A stretch of DNA of 12,107 nt from Candidatus Nitrosopumilus sp. Lineage in GTDB: Archaea > Thermoproteota > Nitrososphaeria > Nitrososphaerales > Nitrosopumilaceae. The position numbers were made by a program, and so were the translations under genes. This document shows positions 1 through 5,949 of the stretch, piece by piece (positions within the stretch are counted from its first letter, which is position 1; each line of letters begins with the position of its first letter). A model generated the notes under the pieces. That model had not been told where the DNA came from, did not search any database, and saw only the letters and a program-made list of their open reading frames with translations. The stretch spans positions 1-12,107 of the forward strand of contig JABDKK010000055.1 of NCBI GenBank assembly GCA_013002265.1. The letters run 5' to 3'.

Positions 1-486
1 GTTTACGGATGAACCTGACATGACATCCCCTAGAATTTGTGACAAATCCTGCATTGAAGCATTTGCTTCTGGCATTATTCCACTAAGTGATGGACTGAGA
101 CCTTTGATGATTGACATACATGGACTAAGTGTAACTACAACATCACCTAGTTCTGAAACTGTATCTAGTCTAAGTTTAATCTGTTCCATACTTAGTTTTG
201 CACCGCTAACCATGTTTTTCATCTTTCTGACTTGTGCTAGTTCTCCTGCATAAGCTTGGGCATAACCGTTTTTATTATTTCTCTGAGCATTGACAATTTT
301 TTCAAAAATAATGTCGTGTTTTTTCTTTAATTTTTCATCAATAGAATCTAATTTTGAAATTTGGAATTGTAATTTTTTTTGAGCAAAATCAATTTTATTT
401 TTAAGTGGTTCATCAGGCCTTACTTTGCCCATAAATTTTTGTGATATACTTTCTCCTTCTGTTTTATTCCAAGAATTACTAATCAT
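1..486 (-). CDS. CdvB/Snf7-like ESCRT-III protein, 3' end outside window
   Basis: An open frame of 162 codons starts with ATG at 486 and has no stop before the window edge, so the C-terminal part is missing. Seen: a basic, highly helical protein beginning MISNSWNKTE, an 'RPDEPLKNKI' segment at residues 23-32, then long charged helices (about 30-110) with 'NAQRNNKN' and 'YAGELAQVRKMKNM', followed by a helix near 'LSPSLSGIMPEA' (130-141). This order matches the Snf7 core of archaeal CdvB proteins (ESCRT-III homologues), which polymerise at the membrane during cell division and vesicle release. Thaumarchaea usually carry several CdvB paralogues; which one this is, and whether it has a MIM or winged-helix tail, cannot be seen. 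A Shine-Dalgarno-like AAGGA lies 10 nt before the ATG. It is the last gene of the leftward series but has its own apparent promoter. The family call is fairly firm; the paralogue is unknown. Confidence 0.82.
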   Translation of the reverse strand, partial: MISNSWNKTEGESISQKFMGKVRPDEPLKNKIDFAQKKLQFQISKLDSIDEKLKKKHDIIFEKIVNAQRNNKNGYAQAYAGELAQVRKMKNMVSGAKLSMEQIKLRLDTVSELGDVVVTLSPCMSIIKGLSPSLSGIMPEANASMQDLSQILGDVMSGSSVN

Positions 487-496
487 GTCTTATTTT

Positions 497-530
497 TCCT
501 TGATCATTGTAGAAAATTTTCTTTTAAACA
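497..530 (-). promoter_or_regulatory. Promoter and RBS of the CdvB-like gene
   Basis: On the minus strand a TATA-like TGTTTAAAAG (521-530) is centred about 40 bp before the ATG at 486. With the usual archaeal spacing, transcription would start near 500 and leave a leader of about 14 nt containing AAGGA (497-501). A perfect 10-bp palindrome GAAAATTTTC (512-521) sits between TATA box and start. The assignment is inferred from spacing. Confidence 0.4.
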
Positions 531-534
531 GATT

Positions 535-565
535 TGTCACTGCAGATCATGTAACTGAAGTGACA
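535..565. repeat. 7-bp inverted repeat between thioredoxin and CdvB-like genes
   Basis: TGTCACT (535-541) and AGTGACA (559-565) are perfect inverted copies around a 17-nt spacer, in the 95-bp gap between the stop of the thioredoxin gene (582) and the start of the CdvB-like gene. It could form a hairpin at the 3' end of the upstream message, or be a dimeric regulator site just upstream of the TATA box at 521-530. No strong U-tract follows on the minus strand, so a classical terminator is not supported. Confidence 0.35.
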
Positions 566-581
566 GATGCACATGGTTACA

Positions 582-1682
582 CTACCCAAACGTGAATGTA
601 AATATTTGAAATCCCTTGCCTTTGATCTTTATGTCCATAATGTGTGAGGAACTACTTTCACTACTAACAATATTGTATAGTCCTGGTTCTGAAACAATTA
701 GATTATTTCCTTGGATGTCTTTTCCAGAATATTTCTCTGACAGTGGCAAACCATCAAGTAATATCTCTAATTCTGCGTTATTTGCAGTTACAATGTTTAC
801 TTCCTTTGCATTGTATAGGAGTTTAATAGAACCCTTTTGAGAAACTAATTCCATGCTGTCTTGTAGATTCTTCCATTCTCCAATAGGATAGAACTTATGA
901 AGATCAAATTTTTCAGGTTCTGAGTATTTTATTGTCTTTTCAGGTTGGAATCCCTCTTGACTTCCTAATTGATTTCTATTTTGAGCAAAATGATATCCAA
1001 AATACAATTCAGGAGTTCTAAATAATGTATGTTCGAACTCGTTAATTTGTACAAGTGGAATTGCTGAAGCCATTTGAATTCCTATTGACAATGCCCTTTC
1101 TTCTAATAGTTTTTGTATGATTTTTTCAGTTTCTTGATATGCTCCCTCTCCAATATGATCATATCTGATGTATCCTTCATGATCTGCAATGTACTTTCTA
1201 GGCCAGTATCTATTTTCAAATGCCTTCCAAGTTTCCATTTCATTATCTAACACTACGGGATATTCAATACCGTATTTGCTAATTGCCATTTTTACATTAT
1301 TGGGATCTTTTTCAAATTCAAATTCCGGTGAATGAATACCAATTATTAATAATCCTTGATCAGAATATTTTTCATTCCATGCAGTAATGTATGGAAGTGT
1401 TCTAATGCAGTTGATACAACTATACGTCCAAATATCATATAGTACTACTTTGTCTTTAATTTCATCCCTTAATTCTTCAGAAGATGTGTTTAGATAGTAT
1501 TCTATTCCAACTAGGTCTGGAGCTTTTTTGAATCCTGATTTATCAATTTCACCAGAAGAATCCGTATTCAGACTAGTTGAATTTTGTTCTTGATCAAGCG
1601 ATGAAAAAATTACACTCATTATTCCTATTCCTGTAGCAATAACTATGCCAAAAATCAATGCCGTTTTAAATTCCTGTTTCAT
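582..1682 (-). CDS. Membrane-anchored thioredoxin-fold protein with DipZ-like C-terminal domain
   Basis: 366 residues. One N-terminal hydrophobic helix (about 7-28) anchors it, and the rest should face outside. A low-complexity linker (30-50) leads to a thioredoxin/TlpA-like domain (about 52-195) with 'WTYSCINC' (active cysteines C89 and C92), 'GIHSPEFEFEKDP' and 'NRYWPRKY' with the cis-proline at P161. Residues 222-366 start with 'TPELYFGY' and form a beta-rich module like the C-terminal carbohydrate-binding-module-like domain of Mycobacterium DipZ. In DipZ this half is fused to a CcdA domain; here the CcdA half is the separate gene just upstream. Likely role: receives electrons from CcdA and reduces disulfides in extracytoplasmic proteins, for example cytochrome c or copper-protein maturation (inference). 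The start is supported by AGGA 7 nt before the ATG, overlapping the end of ccdA; the gap is only 4 nt, so the two are probably one operon. Confidence 0.85.
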   Translation of the reverse strand: MKQEFKTALIFGIVIATGIGIMSVIFSSLDQEQNSTSLNTDSSGEIDKSGFKKAPDLVGIEYYLNTSSEELRDEIKDKVVLYDIWTYSCINCIRTLPYITAWNEKYSDQGLLIIGIHSPEFEFEKDPNNVKMAISKYGIEYPVVLDNEMETWKAFENRYWPRKYIADHEGYIRYDHIGEGAYQETEKIIQKLLEERALSIGIQMASAIPLVQINEFEHTLFRTPELYFGYHFAQNRNQLGSQEGFQPEKTIKYSEPEKFDLHKFYPIGEWKNLQDSMELVSQKGSIKLLYNAKEVNIVTANNAELEILLDGLPLSEKYSGKDIQGNNLIVSEPGLYNIVSSESSSSHIMDIKIKGKGFQIFTFTFG

Positions 1683-1686
1683 GTTA

Positions 1687-2421
1687 TCATCCTAAAAAAA
1701 TTAATTCATTTAGTAGTGGAAAATTAGCAATATATGCTAGCTGATTTGTAAATACTAGGATTCCCAAAATCACAATAAATCCACCAAGAATTAGATTAAA
1801 GTATTTTAGATGTTTACTCATCAAACGAATTATCTTACTAGCTCTTGAATAAAAAACCCCGATTAGGATAAATGGAATTCCTAAACCCATTGAGTAGACT
1901 AAAAGTAAATTAAATGCAACTGATGGCGTAGTTGCTGCAAGTGTTAGTATTGTTCCAAGAATAGGACCTACACATGGAGTCCATCCTGCTGCAAATGCTA
2001 GACCAAAAACAAAAGACATGGGATAACTTGCTTTAGATCTTTTAGGAAAGAATTTTTTTTCAACATTTAATTTGTTTATTTTAGTTGAAAGGAGTAAAAA
2101 TATTCCAAAACCTACAATGATAATTCCTCCTATCTGGTTTAAACCATTAACAATTTCTCCAGTTGAAGTTGAAAGAACACTATTGATGATTACTCCTAGA
2201 GTTGAGAATACTACTGAAAACCCTAACACAAAAAATACTGAATTTATTATGATGTTGGATCTGTTAATTGCTATTGTTTTTGAGCCGTCTCTTTGATTTA
2301 ACTCAGAAAGTGTTGTTCCAGAAATATAAGCAAGAAATGCAGGAATCATTGGTAAAATACAAGGAGCCACAAATGATCCAAGTCCTGCAAGTGCGGCCAC
2401 TGCAAGAGTAATCTCTGTCAT
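1687..2421 (-). CDS. ccdA: CcdA/DsbD-type transmembrane thiol-electron transporter
   Basis: 244 residues and about six membrane helices (roughly 4-33, 56-84, 95-113, 135-163, 168-191, 206-226), the normal size and topology of CcdA. The two hallmark motifs are visible: 'FVAPCILPMIP' with C21 in helix 1 and 'GWTPCVGPILG' with C150 in helix 4; these cysteines carry electrons across the membrane. A basic loop ('EKKFFPKRSK', 121-130) lies before helix 4. It moves reducing equivalents from cytoplasmic thioredoxin to an outside acceptor; the thioredoxin-fold gene 4 nt downstream is the obvious partner. The pair equals DipZ split in two. The family is sure; the final client proteins are not known. 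Confidence 0.92.
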   Translation of the reverse strand: MTEITLAVAALAGLGSFVAPCILPMIPAFLAYISGTTLSELNQRDGSKTIAINRSNIIINSVFFVLGFSVVFSTLGVIINSVLSTSTGEIVNGLNQIGGIIIVGFGIFLLLSTKINKLNVEKKFFPKRSKASYPMSFVFGLAFAAGWTPCVGPILGTILTLAATTPSVAFNLLLVYSMGLGIPFILIGVFYSRASKIIRLMSKHLKYFNLILGGFIVILGILVFTNQLAYIANFPLLNELIFLG

Positions 2422-2439
2422 AAACCTATTTTACAATTT

Positions 2440-2451
2440 TTCCTTTAAAGC
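2440..2451 (-). promoter_or_regulatory. TATA-like box of ccdA
   Basis: Minus-strand CTTTAAAGG is centred about 25 bp upstream of the ccdA ATG (2421), with a purine-rich stretch before it that could be a BRE. The spacing predicts a leaderless or nearly leaderless transcript for the ccdA-thioredoxin operon. Confidence 0.45.
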
Positions 2452-2487
2452 CTTCTTCCAATTCTTTTCCAAATACCATTGCAATCC

Positions 2488-2496
2488 GTTTTTAAC
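2488..2496 (+). promoter_or_regulatory. TATA-like box of the 34-residue ORF
   Basis: GTTTTTAAC is centred about 26 bp before the ATG at 2518, which fits a leaderless start. A second AT-rich run (TTTTTATATG, 2511-2520) overlaps the ATG and is too close to serve this gene. Confidence 0.35.
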
Positions 2497-2517
2497 TAGG
2501 TAAATGATTTTTTTTAT

Positions 2518-2622
2518 ATGAATAAACGTTTCATTATAGTGGGTGTTGCACTAGGAATAGTAATTGCCATAGCAGTAATTATTGGCTCTCCTGCAATTGG
2601 TGGCTTTGATTCTATGCGATAA
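2518..2622 (+). CDS. Single-helix membrane microprotein, 34 residues
   Basis: ATG at 2518, TAA at 2620-2622. The peptide starts MNKRF, followed by an unbroken hydrophobic stretch (about residues 6-28, rich in I, V, A, G) and a short tail ending FDSMR. The positive N-terminus and single helix fit a small membrane protein or an uncleaved signal anchor; no cysteines or metal ligands. It lies on the plus strand between divergent ccdA and convergent bioF, and its stop codon directly abuts the last base of bioF (2623) with no gap. Coding status is inferred from the clean membrane helix, a well-placed TATA-like box and the exact fit between neighbours. I do not recognise a named family; no function is proposed. 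Confidence 0.5.
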   Translation: MNKRFIIVGVALGIVIAIAVIIGSPAIGGFDSMR

Positions 2623-3753
2623 TCATAAAAATTTCGTGAATCCTTTCTCAAAAATTTCAAGTGCATAGTCGATGTCAGATTTTGTTAGCCACGCAGTCAC
2701 AGAGATTCTTAATCTGGCCTGATTTTTGGGCACAGTTGGAAATCTAATTGGTTGAACAAATACTCCGTTAGTAAACAAAAATTTGCCAAAATCCATGGCC
2801 TTTTTTTCATCCCCTATAATTATTGGAACTATTTGTGTTTTGGAGTTTATCTCATAACCTATTTCTTTCAGGCCTGATGATAACTGATTGGTGTTTTTTT
2901 CTAGTTTCTTTTTTTGTTTTTCTCTATCACTATGAATTCTTATTTTTGCATGATGAATTAAAAATGAAGGTAGTGCTGATGTATAGATAAATGATTTTGA
3001 TTTGTTAATACATAAATCAATAACATTATTTTGTGATGCAATATATCCTCCAAATGATCCTAATCCTTTACTTAAACTGCTAATATACAAATCAATTTTT
3101 TTTGCAACATTAAAATAATTTGGTGTCCCTTTGCCGTCTTTCCCAACAACAAAGTCTCCATGAGCATCATCCACTATTGTAACTGCGTTTGTTTTTTGAG
3201 AAATTTCTGTAATTTCTTTTAAAAATGAAAAATCTCCATCCATACTAAAAACCCCCTCAGTGATCACAAACTTGTTTCTTCCTTTTTGTTTTAGTTTTTT
3301 TTGTAAATCTTGCATGTCATTATGTTTGTAAATAATAATTTTAGCATCTGATAATTTACATGATTCAATTATACTTGCATGGTTTAATTCATCACTTAGA
3401 ATTAAATCTCCTTTATTGGCAATTGATGAAATAGTTCCCAAATTTGCCATGTATCCAGTAGGGTAGATTAGACTATTTTGTTGTGATTTATGCCTAGCAA
3501 GAATGCTTTCTAATTTATTATATGATTCATCATTACCTGATACTAACCTTGAACTTGATTGCAACTGATCAATCTTAATTTTTGTTACTGGAATCCCAAG
3601 ATAATCATTAGAGCATAAGTTTAGTAATTTTTTTCTACCAATAATTATGTGTGATTTACTTGCCTTTCCATAGCGTAATTCTCTGTAGAGGTTGTTTTTT
3701 CTTATTTTTTCTAATTCTGAATCAATAAAGTTTAGTTTATGCTTTGAGGCCAA
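2623..3753 (-). CDS. bioF: 8-amino-7-oxononanoate synthase (BioF)
   Basis: 376 residues, normal length for this PLP enzyme of the alpha-oxoamine synthase family. It condenses pimeloyl-CoA (or -ACP) with L-alanine to 8-amino-7-oxononanoate (KAPA), the first committed step of biotin ring assembly. Visible motifs: 'GNDESYNKLE' (73-82), 'YPTGYMANLG' (98-107), 'DELNHAS' with H125 stacking on PLP, 'VDDAHG' (D195, H198), and 'SSLSKGLGSFGG' with Schiff-base K229. The closely related KBL and SPT enzymes are excluded mainly by the adjacent bioB. The start must be TTG (3753): an in-frame TAG lies two codons upstream and the next ATG is codon 102. It overlaps the end of bioB by 17 bp, so translation is probably coupled. 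The protein is lysine-rich. Confidence 0.93.
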   Translation of the reverse strand: MASKHKLNFIDSELEKIRKNNLYRELRYGKASKSHIIIGRKKLLNLCSNDYLGIPVTKIKIDQLQSSSRLVSGNDESYNKLESILARHKSQQNSLIYPTGYMANLGTISSIANKGDLILSDELNHASIIESCKLSDAKIIIYKHNDMQDLQKKLKQKGRNKFVITEGVFSMDGDFSFLKEITEISQKTNAVTIVDDAHGDFVVGKDGKGTPNYFNVAKKIDLYISSLSKGLGSFGGYIASQNNVIDLCINKSKSFIYTSALPSFLIHHAKIRIHSDREKQKKKLEKNTNQLSSGLKEIGYEINSKTQIVPIIIGDEKKAMDFGKFLFTNGVFVQPIRFPTVPKNQARLRISVTAWLTKSDIDYALEIFEKGFTKFL

Positions 3754-4714
3754 TCTTCTCTATCATTTCACGGTCTTTTTTAGCCTCATTTCCACCTAAT
3801 GTCAAATACCCTGATGTGATTATTCCGTTAGCCCCGCTTTGAAGTAGTTCTTCACCTGAATCATCCAAATTAGTTTCTCTCCCTCCAGAAATTTTGATAA
3901 CTGATTCGGGTAGAAGGAATCTGATAACTGCAAACATTCTAAGAATCTCTGAATTATGAATTGGTGTTTGTAATTCTAATGGAGTTCCAGGAACTGGAAC
4001 AAGAATGTTAATTGTGACTTCTTCAGGATAAATTCTTGACAACTCCATTGTCAATTCTAATCTTTGCTCTCTTGTCTCACCTAGTCCGATGATTCCTCCG
4101 GTACACAACTCCAATCCTGCATCCCTTGCAATTTTTAATGTCTCTAATCTGTCCTCATATGTATGAGTAGTACAAATTTCCGAAAATTTTGATTTTGCAG
4201 TTTCCAAATTATGATTATATCTTTTAACCTTCAATTCCTTTAGTTTTTTAGCCTGTTCCTTTGTTAGAAAACCCAAACTACACTCCACACTAATTCCCAC
4301 CCTTTCATTAATCTCAGAAATGATATTGCATACTTTTAGAAAATCTTTTTTTGATGGTTCTCGCCATGCTGCTACCAAACAATAGGATTCAGCACCTTCG
4401 TCTTTTGCTTTTTGTGCTTTTAGAACTACTTCTCCTGGCGATGGTAATTGATATGTCTCAATTCCAGTATCAAAAAATGCTGATTGCCCACAAAATGTAC
4501 AATCTTCACTACACGCATTTTTTTTAATATTGTTTAACTGTTCAACATCTACTTTCTCACCATTAAAATCTCTGGTAATTTCATTTGCACATCGTGCTAA
4601 ATCTTTTAAATTCTCATCAGGTATGTTGAATAATTTTTCTGCATCATCAGATGAAAGTCCAATTCCTGCAAAAACTTTTTCTTGACATTCTTCAATAAAT
4701 TCTAACGAATCCAT
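3737..4714 (-). CDS. bioB: Biotin synthase (BioB), radical SAM enzyme
   Basis: 325 residues, normal length. It inserts sulfur into dethiobiotin using a radical-SAM [4Fe-4S] cluster and an auxiliary [2Fe-2S] cluster. Cluster motif 'CSEDCTFCGQS' gives C68, C72 and C75. Auxiliary-cluster ligands match E. coli BioB by position: C112 ('YCLVAAWRE', like C97), C145 ('VECSLGFL', like C128), C204 ('LCTGGIIGLGE', like C188) and R279 ('SGGRETN', like R260). 'YNHNLET' (166-172) is the substrate-binding loop. All key residues are present, so it should be active. First gene of the bioB-bioF operon; ATG start with a TATA-like box 26 bp upstream and a BirA-like operator further upstream. The auxiliary cluster is the sulfur source and needs repair, so an iron-sulfur system elsewhere is implied. 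Confidence 0.96.
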   Translation of the reverse strand: MDSLEFIEECQEKVFAGIGLSSDDAEKLFNIPDENLKDLARCANEITRDFNGEKVDVEQLNNIKKNACSEDCTFCGQSAFFDTGIETYQLPSPGEVVLKAQKAKDEGAESYCLVAAWREPSKKDFLKVCNIISEINERVGISVECSLGFLTKEQAKKLKELKVKRYNHNLETAKSKFSEICTTHTYEDRLETLKIARDAGLELCTGGIIGLGETREQRLELTMELSRIYPEEVTINILVPVPGTPLELQTPIHNSEILRMFAVIRFLLPESVIKISGGRETNLDDSGEELLQSGANGIITSGYLTLGGNEAKKDREMIEKIGLKA

Positions 4715-4735
4715 AATTTTATTCGATATTATTCC

Positions 4736-4744
4736 ATTTATAAC
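4736..4744 (-). promoter_or_regulatory. TATA-like box of bioB
   Basis: Minus-strand GTTATAAAT is centred 26 bp before the bioB ATG (4714), which predicts a leaderless message. A second TATA-like core (ACTATAGT, 4801-4808) lies about 64 bp further upstream inside the putative operator and could drive an alternative longer transcript. Confidence 0.5.
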
Positions 4745-4786
4745 ATTGATAATGGTGAAAAACTTTCCATTACCATCTTAGAAAAA

Positions 4787-4818
4787 CCGTTAACCTCCAT
4801 ACTATAGTGGGTTAACAA
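4787..4818. promoter_or_regulatory. BirA-type biotin operator candidate
   Basis: CCGTTAACC (4787-4795) and GGTTAACAA (4810-4818) form an inverted repeat whose 7-bp cores (GTTAACC/GGTTAAC) are perfect, with a 14-bp spacer. The known BirA operator has half-sites of the type TTGTwAACC and GGTTwACAA about 14-16 bp apart, and such sites have been described in some archaea as well as bacteria. The right half-site here is a full 9/9 match, the left 7/9. The spacer holds a palindromic TATA-like ACTATAGT (4801-4808). It lies about 75-100 bp upstream of bioB, as expected for biotin-dependent control by a biotin-protein ligase with a DNA-binding domain. That regulator is not in this window. Confidence 0.6.
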
Positions 4819-4973
4819 TGGATTTAAAAAAGTTAGTTTTTAAATTATTGAGAATTTTTTGGTCATTTTGGTTCTTCATATATCAAAAATATTCTATAGA
4901 ATTTGATGCAGAATTTAACAATGAAACTTTATTCTATCCAAAACTTAACCCAAAATCGGTTATTTTACCTTAA
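4818..4973 (+). CDS. Possible 51-residue plus-strand small ORF
   Basis: ATG at 4818, its first base being the last base of the BirA-like right half-site; TAA at 4971-4973. The product starts MDLKKLVFKL and has a very aromatic, hydrophobic stretch (residues 7-22, with FWSFWFF), then an acidic-polar tail. It could be a peripheral membrane peptide. In favour: it is divergent from bioB around the putative operator and ends 27 bp before a hairpin lying between it and the opposing small gene. Against: no clear RBS, no TATA box at the usual distance, short length, AT-rich DNA. No family recognised. It may be a chance ORF. Confidence 0.25.
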   Translation: MDLKKLVFKLLRIFWSFWFFIYQKYSIEFDAEFNNETLFYPKLNPKSVILP

Positions 4974-4999
4974 ATCTATCCTTTGTGATTGGGTTACAC

Positions 5000-5026
5000 G
5001 CCAAATACTATTTGCCTAGTATTGGC
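5000..5026. terminator. Imperfect hairpin between converging small genes
   Basis: GCCAAATACTA (5000-5010) pairs with TAGTATTGGC (5017-5026): ten base pairs with one bulged A and a 6-nt loop. It lies 5 nt beyond the stop codon of the 62-residue minus-strand gene and 26 nt beyond the stop of the possible 51-residue plus-strand ORF. No long U-tract follows on either strand, so it may be a 3' RNA-stabilising structure rather than a terminator. Confidence 0.4.
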
Positions 5027-5031
5027 TTAAA

Positions 5032-5220
5032 TCAGAAATTCAAACCAAAATTTGAAGAGTTATCTTTTCTATCTTTGAAAGGACATGACTTTCCCTCACC
5101 TTCCCCATCTTTACCATCGGGCATTGTATCAGTACTTTGAGCAAATATCGAATCAATAGGAACAGCAATAGCAAATATTGCCAACACGACAAGCGAAGAC
5201 ATGACAATTTTTGAATTCAT
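5032..5220 (-). CDS. Small secreted protein, 62 residues
   Basis: ATG at 5220, TGA at 5032-5034. A signal peptide is visible: M1-K4, hydrophobic core about 6-20, and a likely cleavage after 'SIFAQ' (residue 28). The mature part is only about 34 residues, polar and charged, with a glycine-acidic stretch (DGKDGEGEG) and a single cysteine in 'SCPF'. Thaumarchaea encode many small exported proteins with similar 'FAQ'-type signal ends, but I cannot name a family. One cysteine could allow metal binding or dimerisation; that is speculation. It lies 24 bp downstream of the 127-residue gene, on the same strand, with a TATA-like box of its own overlapping that gene's end. Confidence 0.6.
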   Translation of the reverse strand: MNSKIVMSSLVVLAIFAIAVPIDSIFAQSTDTMPDGKDGEGEGKSCPFKDRKDNSSNFGLNF

Positions 5221-5235
5221 ATGATTACTAAGTGG

Positions 5236-5247
5236 TTTTAAAATTTA
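5236..5247 (-). promoter_or_regulatory. TATA-like box of the secreted-protein gene
   Basis: Minus-strand TAAATTTTAAAA is centred about 21 bp upstream of the ATG at 5220 and overlaps the stop codon of the preceding gene. It could give a short-leader or leaderless message independent of the upstream gene. Being AT-rich, the match may be by chance. Confidence 0.3.
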
Positions 5248-5628
5248 AGGTTTGATGTCTGGAAGAGTAGTAAAAGCAGAATTTACTTCTCTAACTATAT
5301 CTTGAGCATTAGCATCTCGTTCTGCAGATATTAGGACAAGGTATTCCTTTGTTGGAATACTAATCATAGTAACATTAGTGCGTCTAGAAACAATATAATC
5401 AATAGAGCCTAGTTTTTCATCAAAATCCTTTCGCATCATGTATTCTAGCATTAGTTGAACATACATTCTACGATTTTCCTTATCTGGCAGAAAAGACGTC
5501 ACACCGTCTTTAAAATTACCTGCAATCTTCCTGCCCATGTTGTTAATTACCCCAACAAATCGAATTTTTGGCAGTTCTAGAATTTTTTTACAAGCTTGCT
5601 CAAATTTTATGATTTCATCGGAAGACAT
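5245..5628 (-). CDS. Conserved thaumarchaeal-type protein, 127 residues (possibly DUF6659)
   Basis: ATG at 5628, TAA at 5245-5247. Soluble, no signal or membrane helix. The opening 'FEQACKKILELPKIRFVGVINNMGRKIAGNFKDGV' region (9-43) reads like a helix followed by a beta-hairpin sensing fold (roadblock/profilin-like in pattern); then a helix with 'YVQLMLEYMMRKDFDEKLG', and paired strands 'NVTMISIPTKEYLVLISAE'. It resembles, from memory, thaumarchaeal proteins annotated DUF6659; this was not checked. Such proteins are numerous in ammonia-oxidising archaea and of unknown function, perhaps signalling or scaffolding. It lies between bioB and bioA on the same strand, but a 452-bp upstream gap argues against co-transcription with bioA. 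Confidence 0.75.
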   Translation of the reverse strand: MSSDEIIKFEQACKKILELPKIRFVGVINNMGRKIAGNFKDGVTSFLPDKENRRMYVQLMLEYMMRKDFDEKLGSIDYIVSRRTNVTMISIPTKEYLVLISAERDANAQDIVREVNSAFTTLPDIKP

Positions 5629-5649
5629 GACTTATTTTTACACATTATC

Positions 5650-5660
5650 AAATAAAAACA
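5650..5660 (-). promoter_or_regulatory. TATA-like box of the 127-residue gene
   Basis: Minus-strand TGTTTTTATTT is centred about 26 bp upstream of the ATG at 5628, consistent with a leaderless transcript. Evidence is spacing and composition only. Confidence 0.35.
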
Positions 5661-5690
5661 TCCTCTCACAATGTAATATTTTTTATCAAT

Positions 5691-5816
5691 TTAACAAACC
5701 TGCTTAATTTCCCATTTGTCATTAACCCACAATCCAACTACACAATAGAGACTTTCAATTTTATAAGGATGTGTATATTTATTGTTTATTCTGGCTTTGG
5801 TTGTTTTTTGCCTCAT
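5691..5816 (-). CDS. Possible 41-residue ORF in the 452-bp gap
   Basis: ATG at 5814-5816, TAA at 5691-5693. The peptide starts MRQKTTKARI, is basic at the N-terminus, then 'YKIESLYCVVGLWVNDKWEI' and ends with cysteine. Composition is protein-like (two W, two C) rather than the K/N/I-only output of random AT-rich DNA, but no RBS or well-placed TATA box is seen and no family is recognised. It may be a small gene, a gene remnant, or chance. Confidence 0.25.
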   Translation of the reverse strand: MRQKTTKARINNKYTHPYKIESLYCVVGLWVNDKWEIKQVC

Positions 5817-5907
5817 TATACAGGTCTTAAAATATTGAGATTAACAATTCTACTTCATGTTTTTCTCAATGCTCAATGTCGTGAATTTTTTACTATCGTA
5901 GATTTTG

Positions 5908-5949
5908 TAAATGATTCCAGAGATTCATTATTTTTCTCTAAATGATTCC
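5908..5949. repeat. 11-bp direct repeat, 31-bp period
   Basis: TAAATGATTCC occurs at 5908-5918 and again at 5939-5949, i.e. 31 bp apart or close to three helical turns, with a related ATTCATTA between. The arrangement could place two protein contacts on the same DNA face, but in AT-rich DNA it may be coincidence. Confidence 0.35.

Noticed and set aside
20..253. Open plus-strand frame opposite the CdvB-like gene
   Set aside because: The minus strand encodes a coherent Snf7-type protein over the same bases; the plus frame shows no protein-like pattern.
2511..2520. TTTTTATATG as the promoter of the 34-residue ORF
   Set aside because: It overlaps the start codon, far too close for an archaeal TATA box driving that ORF.
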